In this document: positions 20,259-30,705 of the stretch, in pieces
Layout: every line of letters begins with the position of its first letter
Position numbering within the stretch: position 1 is the first letter of the stretch
Assembly (NCBI GenBank): GCA_030268105.1
Contig: BSDZ01000023.1
Coordinates: 1,922,001-1,986,000, forward strand
Length of the DNA: 64,000 nucleotides
Direction: 5' to 3'
From: Volvox africanus
Taxonomy: Eukaryota > Chlorophyta > Chlorophyceae > Chlamydomonadales > Volvocaceae
Position numbers and translations under genes: made by a program
The notes under the pieces: model-generated
What the model saw: the letters and a program-made list of their open reading frames with translations, nothing else
What the model was told of the DNA's origin: nothing
The model's database searches: none

Positions 20259-21082
20259 TGTTGTACCTCTCGTTCGCGTTTGCTCATGAGTATCTGCACG
20301 TCTGGAGACTATCGACACCGATGCGCGAGCACTTGCAAGTACAGCAAGGCAAGCGAGAGCAAACAGAGACAGCGGAAGACTTCAAGACGAAGAGAGATAT
20401 AACTTACGGTCTTACAGATCGGAATGATGCAATGAACGAAATCGCCGTCAGCGCCGGAAGCAAGCAATCATCACGCAGCGGTGATTAGCGAAGTTCAGGC
20501 TTAGCTCGGGCTAAGTAGAATAGTGTATAGAAATAGTAATTTAGAACACACGAGTGTTCTCCGGTATCGGATATCTCGTCTAGCTTAGCCGTCCTCGCAT
20601 CTGTTATACTCGCAGCATCGCAATGCCGTACGATTCACATTAGGAGGCCGATCCTAGATGTGACAACCCTACTGCGTCTAGGCGATGTCTACGCATAACA
20701 ACGTATAAGCCTTTCCGGCATTCGCATGATGCAAGGGTCCGGATAACGATATCCGGTTGCAGGGCATGCATCGCGACGAGTGCGGCGCTCTCAACGTGTG
20801 CTTTAATGAAGTAATATTATATCAGATAATATTACTTATCGTTTCGTAGCACGAGCATAATGCGCACTTCAATGATTAGGTCATTCATGCATGCTAGGCG
20901 GATTTGCCATGGTGCGATGTCGCGATGGATAATGACAACATGCCAGATGCATATATAAATGTATGCGAATACATTTATATCATGCAGATTCATTCATATG
21001 TAATGCGTTCATCACAAAAGCACTTCGACTCATAGGATCGCGTCGACCTACGCGTCGACGGGAAATGAACCGTAGCACAACA
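20259..21082 (-). repeat. 3' LTR of the chromovirus
   Basis: 824 bp, beginning TGTTGTACCTC and ending GTAGCACAACA on the plus strand. Contains a palindromic AT-rich segment near 20805-20840 (AATATTATATCAGATAATATT). Confidence 0.9.
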
Positions 21083-21098
21083 ATTATCCCCCCTCCCG
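21083..21098 (-). promoter_or_regulatory. Polypurine tract of the chromovirus
   Basis: On the minus strand this reads GGGAGGGGGGATAAT directly before the 3' LTR, the normal site of plus-strand priming. Confidence 0.8.
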
Positions 21099-21141
21099 TA
21101 TGCAGCGTCCTCGCTGCATCATACAGCATCGACTGCAGGGG

Positions 21142-24100
21142 TCATTGGGCTTGCGTGGCACGTTTGCGGGCTTCTTCGAGCAGGGGTTTCATGTCCTGTG
21201 AGAAGTTGCGTGCCGGTTCCCATGAGTTGTGCTCGTCGGTATACCCTGTCCACTTAACCAAGTACTCGTGTACTGTTCGCTTACGTCGGTGTCGGCCCAC
21301 ACGACGCGCACGATAATCTAACACCCGCTCCACATCGTAAAACTTCTGTTTACCAGCGATCCAGGTCTCGGGAACTGGTTCGATCGCTGCGGGGGTGTTA
21401 GCAAGCTCAGGGACGGGTTCCGTACCACGATACGGACGAACAAGCGATACGTGAAACGTGGGGTGAATGGGCATATCAGCGGGCAATGCAAGCTCCACAG
21501 CCACATTCCCAACCATGCGCACGACAGGATACGGACCAATCCAGCGGGGTAAGAGTTTTCGGGATCCGTCGGCCAAGGAACGCAAGTTCTTGGTGCTTAG
21601 CAACACGGGTTGCCCTTCCGAAAACGTCACATCCTGCTTAGATTTGTTATAGTATTCCATCGTTCGTTGCTGCGCCGCGTCCAAACACGACTTCGCGTCT
21701 GTGATTCGGGACATAAAAGACTTGGCAAAAAGTTTAGCAGCAGGCACGTTCACTTCCAACTCACGCCACACGGGTAGCGCGGGATGAAACCCATAGTTAA
21801 GAAAGAACGGACTTTTGCCTGTAGAGCGGTTAACAGCGTTGTTAAGCGCGAATTCTGCCGCAGTCAAATATGTATCCCAAACAAGTGGTGTGCGACCAGC
21901 ATAATTGCGCAACATATCACCCAACGTGCGGTTTGTGCGTTCGGTTTGACCATCAGTCTGCGGGTGATACGCCGTGCTCAGGTTGACGCGCATGCCAACT
22001 AGTTTGCAGAGCGCTTCCCAAAACTTAGACGTGAACTGTCCACCGCGGTCCGAGATCACATTTTTGGGAATCCCGTGTAACCGAACCACATTATCGAAAA
22101 ACAAACGTGCGGTTTGCTCAGCCGTGCAGGATGATGTGCATGGTGCTAGGTGAACCATCTTAGTCAGACGATCGACCATTACGAACACCGCATCGTATCC
22201 CCCCTCAGTTTTGGGCAGCGCGACTACGAAGTCCATGGAAACACTTTCCCAAGGCGCATCCGGGACAGGCAACGGTTGCAACAACCCATGGCCCTTACCG
22301 GACAAAGCCTTATTGCGCTGGCACAGACTGCATGTCTGGACGAAGTTCGCCGCATCCTTAGTCAAACGAGGCCACCAAAAGGAACGTTGCACCAAGTCGA
22401 TCAATCGCTTGCTACCAGGGTGTCCTGCTAACGGGTCCTCGTGGAACCGCGCAAGGATGTCGTAGCGTAGCGCGTCGTCGTTCGGAACGACGATTTGCGT
22501 AGCTGCACCCTCCGTCCGTAGCCAAAGGCCATTCTGCTTGCGAAGGTTTTCTACATGAGCCGGGTCCGCGAACCAGGCGTCTGCGTTGTAGGCAACCTTC
22601 AACCGCTCCGCGAGGTCCGTCGCGATCGGTACCTCCTCGCTACGCGGCCGTACGACGGGCGCTGCCAAAATTGCAGCGTGTAGCGACGGATGTCGACTGA
22701 GAGCATCGGCAATATTCAATTTGCCAGAAATATACTCCCAGGTGCAGTTGAACCTAGCTAGATATTCCATCCACCTAGCTTGACGGCGGTTCAACGTTGG
22801 AACGCTTTGCAAAAACGTTAGGGGCTTATGGTCAGTCTTTAAAGTAAACGGGCGTCCCTCGAGGTAACAGCGCCATTCCTTTAAAGCATGCAGCACGGCC
22901 AGAAGCTCCTGTTCCCCGGTGGTGTAGCGAATCTCCGCACCAGAAAACTTCTTACTCGTGAAGGCGATCGGTCGCCCTTCCTGTAACAATACAGCGCCGC
23001 TTCCAAACATTGAGGCATCAGACACTACCTCAACACGAAATGGCAACGAGTAATCAGGGAATGCAAGGGTGACATCTTCGGCAATGATTCGTTTGAGCTC
23101 TTCGAATGCCCGCTGGCATTGCGACGTCCACGACTCGAGCGAAACGAAAACGCCTTTGCGAGTTAAGTTAGTAAGCGGGGCCGCAATGATGGAATATTTT
23201 TCAATGAACTTTCGGAAATAATTGGTCAAGCCAAGGAACTTACGCAGCTCCGTGAGGTTCTGAGGCGCGGGCCAATCGCGAACCACGGCGACCTTCCGCG
23301 GGTCCATCTTCACACCGGTGGCCGACACAATGTGGCCCAAATATTCCACCTGAGGCTGCGCCCAAAAGCATTTGGCGCGTTTAGCAAACAATTGCTCCCG
23401 CCTCATAACGTCGAGCACGAGCCGCAAATGCTCCAAGTGCTCCTCGCGCGTCTTAGAATATACCAAGATGTCATCCAGGTAGCAAACAACGAACCTGTCG
23501 ATAAACGGCCTAAACATTCGGTCCATAACCGCCTGAAACGTCGCAGGGGCATTAGTCAAACCAAACGATAGGACCGTATACTCAAAGTGACCAAAGGGCG
23601 TCCGAAAAGCGGTTTTCGGGATATCAGAGGCAGCGATGCGAATCTGATTGTAGCCCTGTTGTAAGTCAATTGAGGAAAAATAAGCCGAGCCCTTCAGCTT
23701 ATCCAACAGGTCGTCAACGCGTGGCAAAGGGTAGCGATTTTTCACCGTATTCGCATTTAACCCCCGGTAATCAATGCACATGCGCAAGGTCCCATCCTTC
23801 TTACCGACAAACAAAATCGGTGCAGAATACGGGGATGTGCTGGGGCGTATCATACCCTTCGCGAGCAAATCCGTCACCTGGCGCTTCACCTCATCCAGCT
23901 CCAATGGACTCAACCTGTACATTGGCCGGGCTGTAGGCTGCGCTCCAGGCATGAGAGGGATTGTGTGATCAACAGGACGCATAGGTGGTAGGCCAGGGAT
24001 ATCTTTAAAGACGTCCTCATACTGCGACAGTAGGGCCTCAACCTCAGGATCCACAGAAATCTGCGCGGTGGTGACACAACAGCTCACCCGCGGCCTTAAA

Positions 24101-25203
24101 AGCAGTCCGTGGGCACCCTTCCGTAACAAACGGACGGCCTCCTTACGCCCGACTAGCTCTGGTTCGATTCGCGCGGCCATTGCGGTCACAGCGAAATTAA
24201 CCATAGGCACCGCCTCAGTTTCGCCCTCCTTTGGTGTGACATATTCGAACGACAGGAAAGGTACCTTAATCGACAGAGTACCCTTGCACATATGCAGGGT
24301 TGCGGTCTCCATGTCGATGCGCGCGCGGTACTGTCGTAATGTCGACGACCCCATTATGTACGGTGCAGTCTCTGCTAAGCCCTGCAGCACGTACGGCCGG
24401 GTCACAACACGCAAAGGGCCTAACGATAGGCTAAGGGTAATCCTGCCCACGATGGGATGCTTACCCCCGTCAGCAAGGGTAACCTGTGGACAATCAGACG
24501 ACTCTGGGGACAACCCCAGCGCATTCACCTCTGCGACAGAGATGAAGTCGTCGCTGGCACCGGTGTCAACAAGTGCCTTCAGAGTACGGCCATTCAAACC
24601 GATCTGAACCACAGGGACACGGTTATCTACGAGCGACTGCCCAGCAGACAACGTCAGTGCACTTAAGGCGGGTCCGTAACCAACGGCACCCCCATCAGGA
24701 GCTTCGTACCAAACGTCAACCGAGTAGGATAGGTGTGGCCACGGAGCCAACGTACCCTCCCGATCCACACCATTAAACAAAACGGTGCCCGGCTCGAACC
24801 GGTGGACATGCCGCATACCCCTTAACGATGCCTCTGCCTTGCGCCGACAGAAAGCGGGGAGTAAAACACATGCAGCAGTGTCTGGATATTGACGCCTACA
24901 CCTCCTGTACATGGCCAACTGTTCCGACATCTCACGCAGAGACGAGGGGATGAACAAAACCACGTGGTTGGACAGATCGATAGACGACAGGGGACGGCGA
25001 GGTGTAAACACATTACACAACGGATCGAAGCAGAGAAGTCCCGTGCGTCCGTCAAGCGTGATGCGTCGCGCAATGACTCGCTCGATGTGTCCAAGTACAC
25101 AAGGCAACAATGCCTTAACGGCTGGCCGTAAGGATGACCACCGACCACGCGTTAGTTCAGAAAACCCAGGTAGAGCCCCCTCCGCAGGAACCCGGGCAAG
25201 CCC
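21142..25203 (-). CDS. pol: Chromovirus Pol: protease, RT, RNase H, integrase, chromodomain
   Basis: The frame is continuous with gag and separated from it only by the UAG at 25204-25206; there is no ATG in the 90 bases after it, so Pol is best explained as a readthrough product. In order: a protease with [11 protein letters not shown]; reverse transcriptase with [31 protein letters not shown] and YLDDILVYS; RNase H with [14 protein letters not shown] and TDHKPL; an integrase zinc head with HPGSKR and CSLCQRNK; a DDE core with [17 protein letters not shown] and [10 protein letters not shown]; a GPY/F module (RWIGPYPVV); and a C-terminal chromodomain ([17 protein letters not shown]). About 1350 codons with no stop. 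Chromodomains of chromoviruses bind methylated H3 and steer insertion. Confidence 0.9.
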   Translation of the reverse strand, partial: GLARVPAEGALPGFSELTRGRWSSLRPAVKALLPCVLGHIERVIARRITLDGRTGLLCFDPLCNVFTPRRPLSSIDLSNHVVLFIPSSLREMSEQLAMYRRCRRQYPDTAACVLLPAFCRRKAEASLRGMRHVHRFEPGTVLFNGVDREGTLAPWPHLSYSVDVWYEAPDGGAVGYGPALSALTLSAGQSLVDNRVPVVQIGLNGRTLKALVDTGASDDFISVAEVNALGLSPESSDCPQVTLADGGKHPIVGRITLSLSLGPLRVVTRPYVLQGLAETAPYIMGSSTLRQYRARIDMETATLHMCKGTLSIKVPFLSFEYVTPKEGETEAVPMVNFAVTAMAARIEPELVGRKEAVRLLRKGAHGLLLRPRVSCCVTTAQISVDPEVEALLSQYEDVFKDIPGLPPMRPVDHTIPLMPGAQPTARPMYRLSPLELDEVKRQVTDLLAKGMIRPSTSPYSAPILFVGKKDGTLRMCIDYRGLNANTVKNRYPLPRVDDLLDKLKGSAYFSSIDLQQGYNQIRIAASDIPKTAFRTPFGHFEYTVLSFGLTNAPATFQAVMDRMFRPFIDRFVVCYLDDILVYSKTREEHLEHLRLVLDVMRREQLFAKRAKCFWAQPQVEYLGHIVSATGVKMDPRKVAVVRDWPAPQNLTELRKFLGLTNYFRKFIEKYSIIAAPLTNLTRKGVFVSLESWTSQCQRAFEELKRIIAEDVTLAFPDYSLPFRVEVVSDASMFGSGAVLLQEGRPIAFTSKKFSGAEIRYTTGEQELLAVLHALKEWRCYLEGRPFTLKTDHKPLTFLQSVPTLNRRQARWMEYLARFNCTWEYISGKLNIADALSRHPSLHAAILAAPVVRPRSEEVPIATDLAERLKVAYNADAWFADPAHVENLRKQNGLWLRTEGAATQIVVPNDDALRYDILARFHEDPLAGHPGSKRLIDLVQRSFWWPRLTKDAANFVQTCSLCQRNKALSGKGHGLLQPLPVPDAPWESVSMDFVVALPKTEGGYDAVFVMVDRLTKMVHLAPCTSSCTAEQTARLFFDNVVRLHGIPKNVISDRGGQFTSKFWEALCKLVGMRVNLSTAYHPQTDGQTERTNRTLGDMLRNYAGRTPLVWDTYLTAAEFALNNAVNRSTGKSPFFLNYGFHPALPVWRELEVNVPAAKLFAKSFMSRITDAKSCLDAAQQRTMEYYNKSKQDVTFSEGQPVLLSTKNLRSLADGSRKLLPRWIGPYPVVRMVGNVAVELALPADMPIHPTFHVSLVRPYRGTEPVPELANTPAAIEPVPETWIAGKQKFYDVERVLDYRARRVGRHRRKRTVHEYLVKWTGYTDEHNSWEPARNFSQDMKPLLEEARKRATQAQ

Positions 25204-26439
25204 CTATTTCGGCTGAGGTACAAACGGCGGCATTAGAGGGCAATCCTTCGTAGAATGGCTCTCCGCACACCGTAGACAAACGTTGGCCAATTTCCGACGC
25301 TCGAATTCGGAACGATTGCAATTCCATTTTGGCATAAATGTGTCGTCCGTACGAGTACGCTTCGCGTTGGGGTCGGAACGCTGTGCGGCTGCCGACGACG
25401 GCGCACCACCACGCTTCCTGTTCCTAGCTGGGTCCGAGCTCGGACCTGCCCCTCCTGTACCACGGACACCCGAGCTAGCGCCCCCGCGCGCCTTGCGTTG
25501 CCCGTTGCTGCGTCGCGTCGCGGCAGTAGGCGTGGGGCGGGTCGCGCCGAGGTCCTGGTCGAGAGCCACAGCTTCCCCAAGTGGATCCTGCACTTGCACG
25601 GCATTTGCACGAGGGGCAGACTTGACTTCTTCCTCGCCGGCAAGAAGTCGTATCTCCGCGCCCTTAGCAAAAGCGACCAACGCGTCATACGACTTGATCT
25701 GCGCTCCAACCAAGTCAGTGGCGCACCATTTAGCCAAAAGTTTCGTTAGGCCTCGCCTAAACCAAAAGACACGCTCAGATTCGGTGAGGTCAGCAATGGG
25801 AGTCACAAGTGCTTCGAAGCGTGACTGGTACGCAGGTACATTTTCATCCCGACGCATGTGGTAGCTACCCGCTGCCAAAACGTTACAAGCTCCCACATCG
25901 CATGCTTGAACCTCAGTAGCGAATCGTGCGAGCAAAGCGGCGACTAACTCGTCAAAAGTATAGCTGCCCCGGGCGTTGGTCCAATTGCGATACCAGTCCT
26001 TCGCTGCGCCCTCGAGGGTGTTACCAACGAAGAGACACCTGATACCGTCATTGTCGCCACCATGAACAGCTTGGAGGTACTTTTTAGCGTCACGCACGTA
26101 CGCACGAGTTGCATCGGCTATGCTATGCCCTGGTGTCTTGTCGGTCAGCGAAATATTGAGCCTAGGAACGGGAATCGACAATCTCATCACCTCAGGGATG
26201 TCATCATGCCCTCGAGCTTGAGGTAATGGCAGAACCCTTGGTCCAGCAGTGTTGTCCATATTCGTGTTCACTGCTGAATGCGGCACAATTAAGTGAGCAG
26301 GGGTCTGAAGGAAAAGGGGCTCTTGAGTGGCTCGCGCGCCAACAGTCTCAAGACCTCTATCCGGCGCTCTAGCAGCTACAACGAAATCGGGTTGGCTAGC
26401 TAGGCTAGTGTGCGGCATATCGTCGTGTTCCGCGGACAT
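25204..26439 (-). CDS. gag: Chromovirus Gag with zinc knuckle
   Basis: 411 codons from an ATG at 26439. The middle (about residues 95-270) is the helical retrotransposon-gag capsid domain, with AKDWYRNW, FDELVAALLARF and YQSRFEALV. A basic Arg/Gly/Ser linker follows. A zinc knuckle close to the end, CLRCAESHSTKDC, has three residues rather than four before the His (C-X2-C-X3-H-X4-C). The frame ends AAA-TAG-GGG and continues open into Pol. It packages the element RNA in cytoplasmic particles. Confidence 0.85.
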   Translation of the reverse strand: MSAEHDDMPHTSLASQPDFVVAARAPDRGLETVGARATQEPLFLQTPAHLIVPHSAVNTNMDNTAGPRVLPLPQARGHDDIPEVMRLSIPVPRLNISLTDKTPGHSIADATRAYVRDAKKYLQAVHGGDNDGIRCLFVGNTLEGAAKDWYRNWTNARGSYTFDELVAALLARFATEVQACDVGACNVLAAGSYHMRRDENVPAYQSRFEALVTPIADLTESERVFWFRRGLTKLLAKWCATDLVGAQIKSYDALVAFAKGAEIRLLAGEEEVKSAPRANAVQVQDPLGEAVALDQDLGATRPTPTAATRRSNGQRKARGGASSGVRGTGGAGPSSDPARNRKRGGAPSSAAAQRSDPNAKRTRTDDTFMPKWNCNRSEFERRKLANVCLRCAESHSTKDCPLMPPFVPQPK

Positions 26440-26838
26440 GGAGCACGAAACGATACCCTAGTTTTGCGTAATAGAAGCCGACTTCTATCGCAAAGGCAAG
26501 AGTACAAAGTGATTCGGTGAGCCTACCGACAGTACTCTTGAGAAGATTCAGCAAACTCAGCAAGTAATTGCCCAGCTGAGTCCTGATCTCCGTAGTTTGA
26601 GAAATGAGAGTCGCCAACTGGTCCGGACGAACGCCGGTCTCAGTCGCCGCGGCAAGCAATGCCGGTGCACTGAGATTACCTGCGACTCAGAGCGTACACT
26701 TACACAACAAGTGCAGCAATCTAAGTAAAAGCAATTAAACAATTACAAACCGGAAGCGGCGGCGTCCAAAACGGCGCGGCCTAAGTCTTCGGCAAAAGTA
26801 TCTAGCGGTCCTCGTGGTTCGTCGCTGGAACTCGCCAT
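26405..26838 (-). CDS. Spliced small ORF (ORF0) ahead of chromovirus gag
   Basis: On the minus strand: exon 1 is 26838-26751 (88 nt, ATG start), a 71-nt intron 26750-26680 (GTTTGT...CGCAG), and exon 2 is 26679-26405 with its own stop, overlapping the start of gag by about 35 nt in another frame. The product is about 120 residues: a charged N-terminus, then LDTFAEDLGRAV, RPDQLATLI and a hydrophobic helix-rich C-terminal half. A diverged copy with identical exon-1 and intron lengths stands at 46467 on the plus strand. No known domain is recognised. It may be a separate leader protein, or an N-terminal part of Gag joined by a further splice or frameshift. Confidence 0.6.
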
Positions 26839-26884
26839 AGAAAGAACCTACTTCCGATTAGACAAAGAGAGACAGTTAGGCAAC

Positions 26885-26902
26885 GAACCTGTCTCGATAC
26901 CA
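26885..26902 (-). promoter_or_regulatory. Primer-binding site of the chromovirus
   Basis: On the minus strand, three bases after the 5' LTR, TGGTATCGAGACAGGTTC. It resembles the complement of the 3' end of initiator-methionine tRNA, with small differences from the plant form. Confidence 0.7.
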
Positions 26903-26905
26903 AAT

Positions 26906-27729
26906 TGTTGTACCTCTCGTTCGCGTTTGCTCATGAGTATCTGCACGTCTGGAGACTATCGACACCGATGCGCGAGCACTTGCAAGTACAGCAAGGCAAG
27001 CGAGAGCAAACAGAGACAGCGGAAGACTTCAAGACGAAGAGAGATATAACTTACGGTCTTACAGATCGGAATGATGCAATGAACGAAATCGCCGTCAGCG
27101 CCGGAAGCAAGCAATCATCACGCGGCGGTGATTAGCGAAGTTAAGGCTTAGCTCGGGCTAAGTAGAATAGTGTATAGAAATAATAATTTAGAACACACGA
27201 GTGTTCTCCGGTATCGGATATCTCGTCTAGCTTAGCCGTCCTCGCATCTGTTATACTCGCAGCATCGCAATGCCGTACGATTCACATTAGGAGGCCGATC
27301 CTAGATGTGACAACCCTACTGCGTCTAGGCGATGTCTACGCATAACAACGTATAAGCCTTTCCGGCATTCGCATGATGCAAGGGTCCGGATAACGATATC
27401 CGGTTGCAGGGCATGCATCGCGACGAGTGCGGCGCTCTCAACGTGTGCTTTAATGAAGTAATATTATATCAGATAATATTACTTATCGTTTCGTAGCACG
27501 AGCATAATGCGCACTTCAATGATTAGGTCATTCATGCATGCTAGGCGGATTTGCCATGGTGCGATGTCGCGATGGATAATGACAACATGCCAGATGCATA
27601 TATAAATGTATGCGAATACATTTATATCATGCAGATTCATTCATATGTAATGCGTTCATCACAAAAGCACTTCGACTCATAGGATCGCGTCGACCTACGC
27701 GTCGACGGGAAATGAACCGTAGCACAACA
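26906..27729 (-). repeat. 5' LTR of the chromovirus
   Basis: 824 bp, near-identical to 20259-21082; the differences seen are CGGC for CAGC, TTAAGG for TTCAGG and AATAAT for AGTAAT. Promoter and polyadenylation signals must lie here but I cannot place them. Confidence 0.9.
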
Positions 27730-27734
27730 ACCCG

Positions 27735-28900
27735 TAGTTACCCCAGGATACTACAGTCCCCATGAAACTCCACGCACTGGTACCCCATGCTTCAGGACAT
27801 GCAGAGTGCGGGTATCTGCCCCTATGGCCTTCCAAGCCGCTAACACACCAAATCATGAAAAGGGACACTTGTGGCCCCCATCACCAACGCCCATCACCCA
27901 AGGTGGAGCTACCAGCAGCAGCAGTGGGAAAACCGCATCCAGTGAAACCACCACCACGATCACGACACTGCCGGACACCATTGCCCTGAAAATATCCAGT
28001 ATTTCCACCATTACGGCCCTTCAGCTCCTTCTCTGCAAGACATTTCAAAGACACCTTCTGGCGGGTATGGGCAAATTCATCATCATTGCTAATACAAAGC
28101 AATAAGGCCATCCCTACCCTGAGCAGAAAACTCAATTAGCCAATTAATATGAGCTGACACCAACACTTGAAGCAAAAAAATGTTGTAATGCAAGTGTGAA
28201 AGGTGCCCAAGTCCACTACCACCCAGTTCTGGTGCATACCCATGTGGATGTAGCATCCTGGGTTGTCTAAGAAATCTATCCAAGATGATCAGGAAACTGG
28301 ACTTCTTCTGATCGGGCCTAATCAGTTTGGCGGATTTTAACACAGAGATACAACAGTGTGCTACACTCTTAATCAGCGTGTTTAAGCCAGCAGCGGTCAG
28401 CTCTATGATTGACAAACTAGTCATCAGAATACCCAGCTCGGTAACCCGCATGATCTGGGTGTCCACACTGGGAATGCTCTAGGTCTCTCCATTCGGAAAA
28501 AGCCTAAAAATTCAGCAAAACTAGGACAGCTGCACCCATCCCTCATACCAGCAGACTGGAAAGGACGCGCCTTGGGAAGGGAAAACGTGTGGTGTCTGGA
28601 GACTGCAGATTACACGGGTCTTGCCCACCTTGCTTCAAATGGGTGCATAGTGAGGGTATTGACCTGCTGTTGTAATTGTAGAAGTAGGGACGTCTGTGGG
28701 TCCGGCACCACATGTTGCGCCATGGAGACTCCTCCCATGGTCGTGGCTCCAAGCCCGGCCGGTGTCCCAGGGCGGGACAAGCCAACGAGCAGGTTGACAT
28801 AGACTGAGCTCCCCAGCGGCATCCCTGCCCCGTGTGTGTCCATGGTGAGGGCGCCATTCACAACACCCAGAAGCAACAACACCAGGACTAGTATCATTCT
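27735..28900 (-). pseudogene. Gag-like region of the DIRS-like element
   Basis: The minus-strand frames at 28897-28610, 28466-28089 and 28135-27735 read as one decayed protein: a Met/Gly/Pro-rich start with a Gln-rich helix, a Leu/Ile-rich helical block, then a Gly/Arg-rich segment (GRNGGN, CRDRGGGFTG). The last frame stays open to the chromovirus boundary and ends at a donor-like GTAGTA completed on the far side of the insertion. No zinc knuckle. Assigned by position and by continuity with the RT block. Confidence 0.4.
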
Positions 28901-29078
28901 TGGATAAGGAGTAGAGATCCTTCATCCGGTGGGTCTTGCTGTTGAGCCGAAAGCGCAGCAGTTTATTAACAGAAGCGTGCCAAATGGCGCAGGATCTGTT
29001 TTTGTGTTCGGCGCGTGATGATCGACAAAAAGGAGAAGATGAAAAGGAAAGATAAAAAGGAAAGTAGTAAGTAGCATG

Positions 29079-29191
29079 CGATTAAATACAGGCCTGAGGA
29101 CATGGGCTGAGGTGAGACATCTGTACAATTGCCTTGCCCAGGGCCGTAAACCCAACCAAACTGGCCTTCTAAGGCAAGCCCACATTTGTTC
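29079..29191 (+). repeat. Dispersed repeat R, copy 3 (right flank of the DIRS-like element)
   Basis: TTAAATACAGGCCTGAGGAC...AGGCAAGCCCACA, in direct orientation with 18021-18128 but more diverged. Confidence 0.65.
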
Positions 29192-29193
29192 AT

Positions 29194-30705
29194 GCATTCT
29201 TTCGAGGAGCTGTTACCAGGGGGCTCTGTTCTTTTGTTCCGTGCCCAACAAAGTGGATATTTTCTTTTCACAAATCCGATGCATGATACTACTAGGTGGA
29301 GAGTATAGTAGATGGCAAGAGCATCAGAGCATCAGAGCATTGCCCAGTCAGTTACAGAGCACATACCTCAGCTCAGTCAGTCATACATTTTCAGAACTCA
29401 AAAGGCTGCGCAAGGACAGAGCCTACGCCTTATCCCTGCGGCCCAAGGCACTTATATTGGGCTTTTCACAAATGTCTGGAGATTACTTCACAGCATCACA
29501 GCATACATTCCACACTGGCGCATGTCACAGACCGCCACCACCGTAACCCATATACACCTCGCATCCCCTCCCTTATCCCAGAGCCATACTCCCAGGCCAA
29601 GAAACTGAAGCTTAGTCCTCGCACGGATACGCCAGCCAAGTTCGCCACAACCAACAGTGCCACCGCACAAATGCCACAGGCCTTCACATCCCTAGGCAAT
29701 AAATGTGTATCGGTGCTAAGTGTTGCGGCTTGCTCGCTTGTGTTGCACCTAATCGCTTGTGTTGCACCAAACTATCTTGCAAAAGCCCAGTCGGAAGAGG
29801 TAGATACTGATGACAGTAACGATGGACGCGATCTGGACCTGAAGAAGGACAGACCGAGAAAGCTCTAACCAGCCAGATGCCCCTTTCAAAGCCGCGAGCC
29901 GTGACACGCCGCACACAATCTGAAATAGCAGACACGGGCAGTGCGTGATTTGCAATGTGTGACACGGGACTTCACGGCCTCGTTCCCATGGGAGTTCAAG
30001 CCCCAGTTAGGAAACGGCAGCGACCCCCACCCCACGACCCCCACGAGGTAAGCGAAAAGAGGTGTTTGCGATTCCTAATGAAGGCCATATACCCACTGGG
30101 CAAGCGACGTACATCCTAGGAAGTAACCCCTAAGGCAGATGTAGAAAATATGGTTATGGGGACTCAAGAGCGGGAACAACCTGACCGTGGAGGCGACGCC
30201 AAGGCCGCCCAGCTCCCAGTCTGATCCTTTTATGAAAATTTGAATCCTTCGCGTACCCAATCCTGTGCATCTGCCATTGCAAGTATGGAAGTTATGAGGT
30301 TGCGAGAAGCCTATGAGCCTACTCTTGTTACCGTTAACATTTTGAGCCACGCTCCAAAAGATCGTAACGACCTCCAACTGTCACTTGCAACCAATCGTAG
30401 AGGCGTAGACTGCCACCAGTTTATGGAGTGCGCACGGACCAATGGAAGAACTCAATAACGTTGAAACCTGCGGTGTTACAGCCTAGCCGTTTCTTTTGTT
30501 TGGGTAAGGACATATAGAGATATCTCAAATATGGAAAAGGTCATAATAGTTGAAGTCGGGTAAAAGATACATATCCTTGCTTTTATTTATGAAGCTAGTA
30601 AAAAATTAGATCCTTGTTGACTGTGTGGGGTGTTAGACTGCCTGACTCACGTTCTTGAGCTGGGCCGCTTCGGTCGGTGCGCCCCAGCCGGTGCAACCGA
30701 CCAAG
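29194..30705. other. Intergenic region upstream of gamma-SNAP
   Basis: Several overlapping short frames at 29296-29965 on both strands, none with a domain. The gamma-SNAP promoter and 5' UTR should lie in the last few hundred bases, but I see no clear TATA element. Confidence 0.4.

Larger units (their letters stand above)
20259..27729 (-). mobile_element. Chromovirus (Gypsy LTR retrotransposon with chromodomain), apparently intact
   Basis: Two 824-bp LTRs (TGTTGT...ACAACA) differ at about three positions by eye. The target duplication is ACCCG (20254-20258 and 27730-27734). On the minus strand the order is LTR, a tRNA-iMet-like primer site, a spliced small ORF, gag, in-frame UAG, pol with chromodomain, polypurine tract, LTR. 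All pol motifs are present without a frame break. It sits at an exon-intron edge of the older DIRS-like element. Confidence 0.9.
18021..29193 (-). mobile_element. Decayed DIRS-like retroelement, split by the chromovirus
   Basis: A minus-strand RT/RNase H block lies at 18755-20253 and a Gag-like block at 27735-28900. The chromovirus sits between them with its own 5-bp target duplication, so the two blocks were once adjacent. Direct repeats of about 105 bp flank the whole (18021-18128 and 29079-29191). RT motifs (VDLADAFYHFPI, LPMGW, YLDDFLFI) and an RNase H with DNTCTQAVL fit DIRS-type elements. The tyrosine recombinase that would prove it is not recognisable; 18137-18643 is where it should lie. 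Family call tentative. Confidence 0.5.

Noticed and set aside
20293..20488. Near-identical open frames in the two chromovirus LTRs (20259 and 26906 copies)
   Set aside because: Duplicated because they lie in the LTRs; no domain and no start context.
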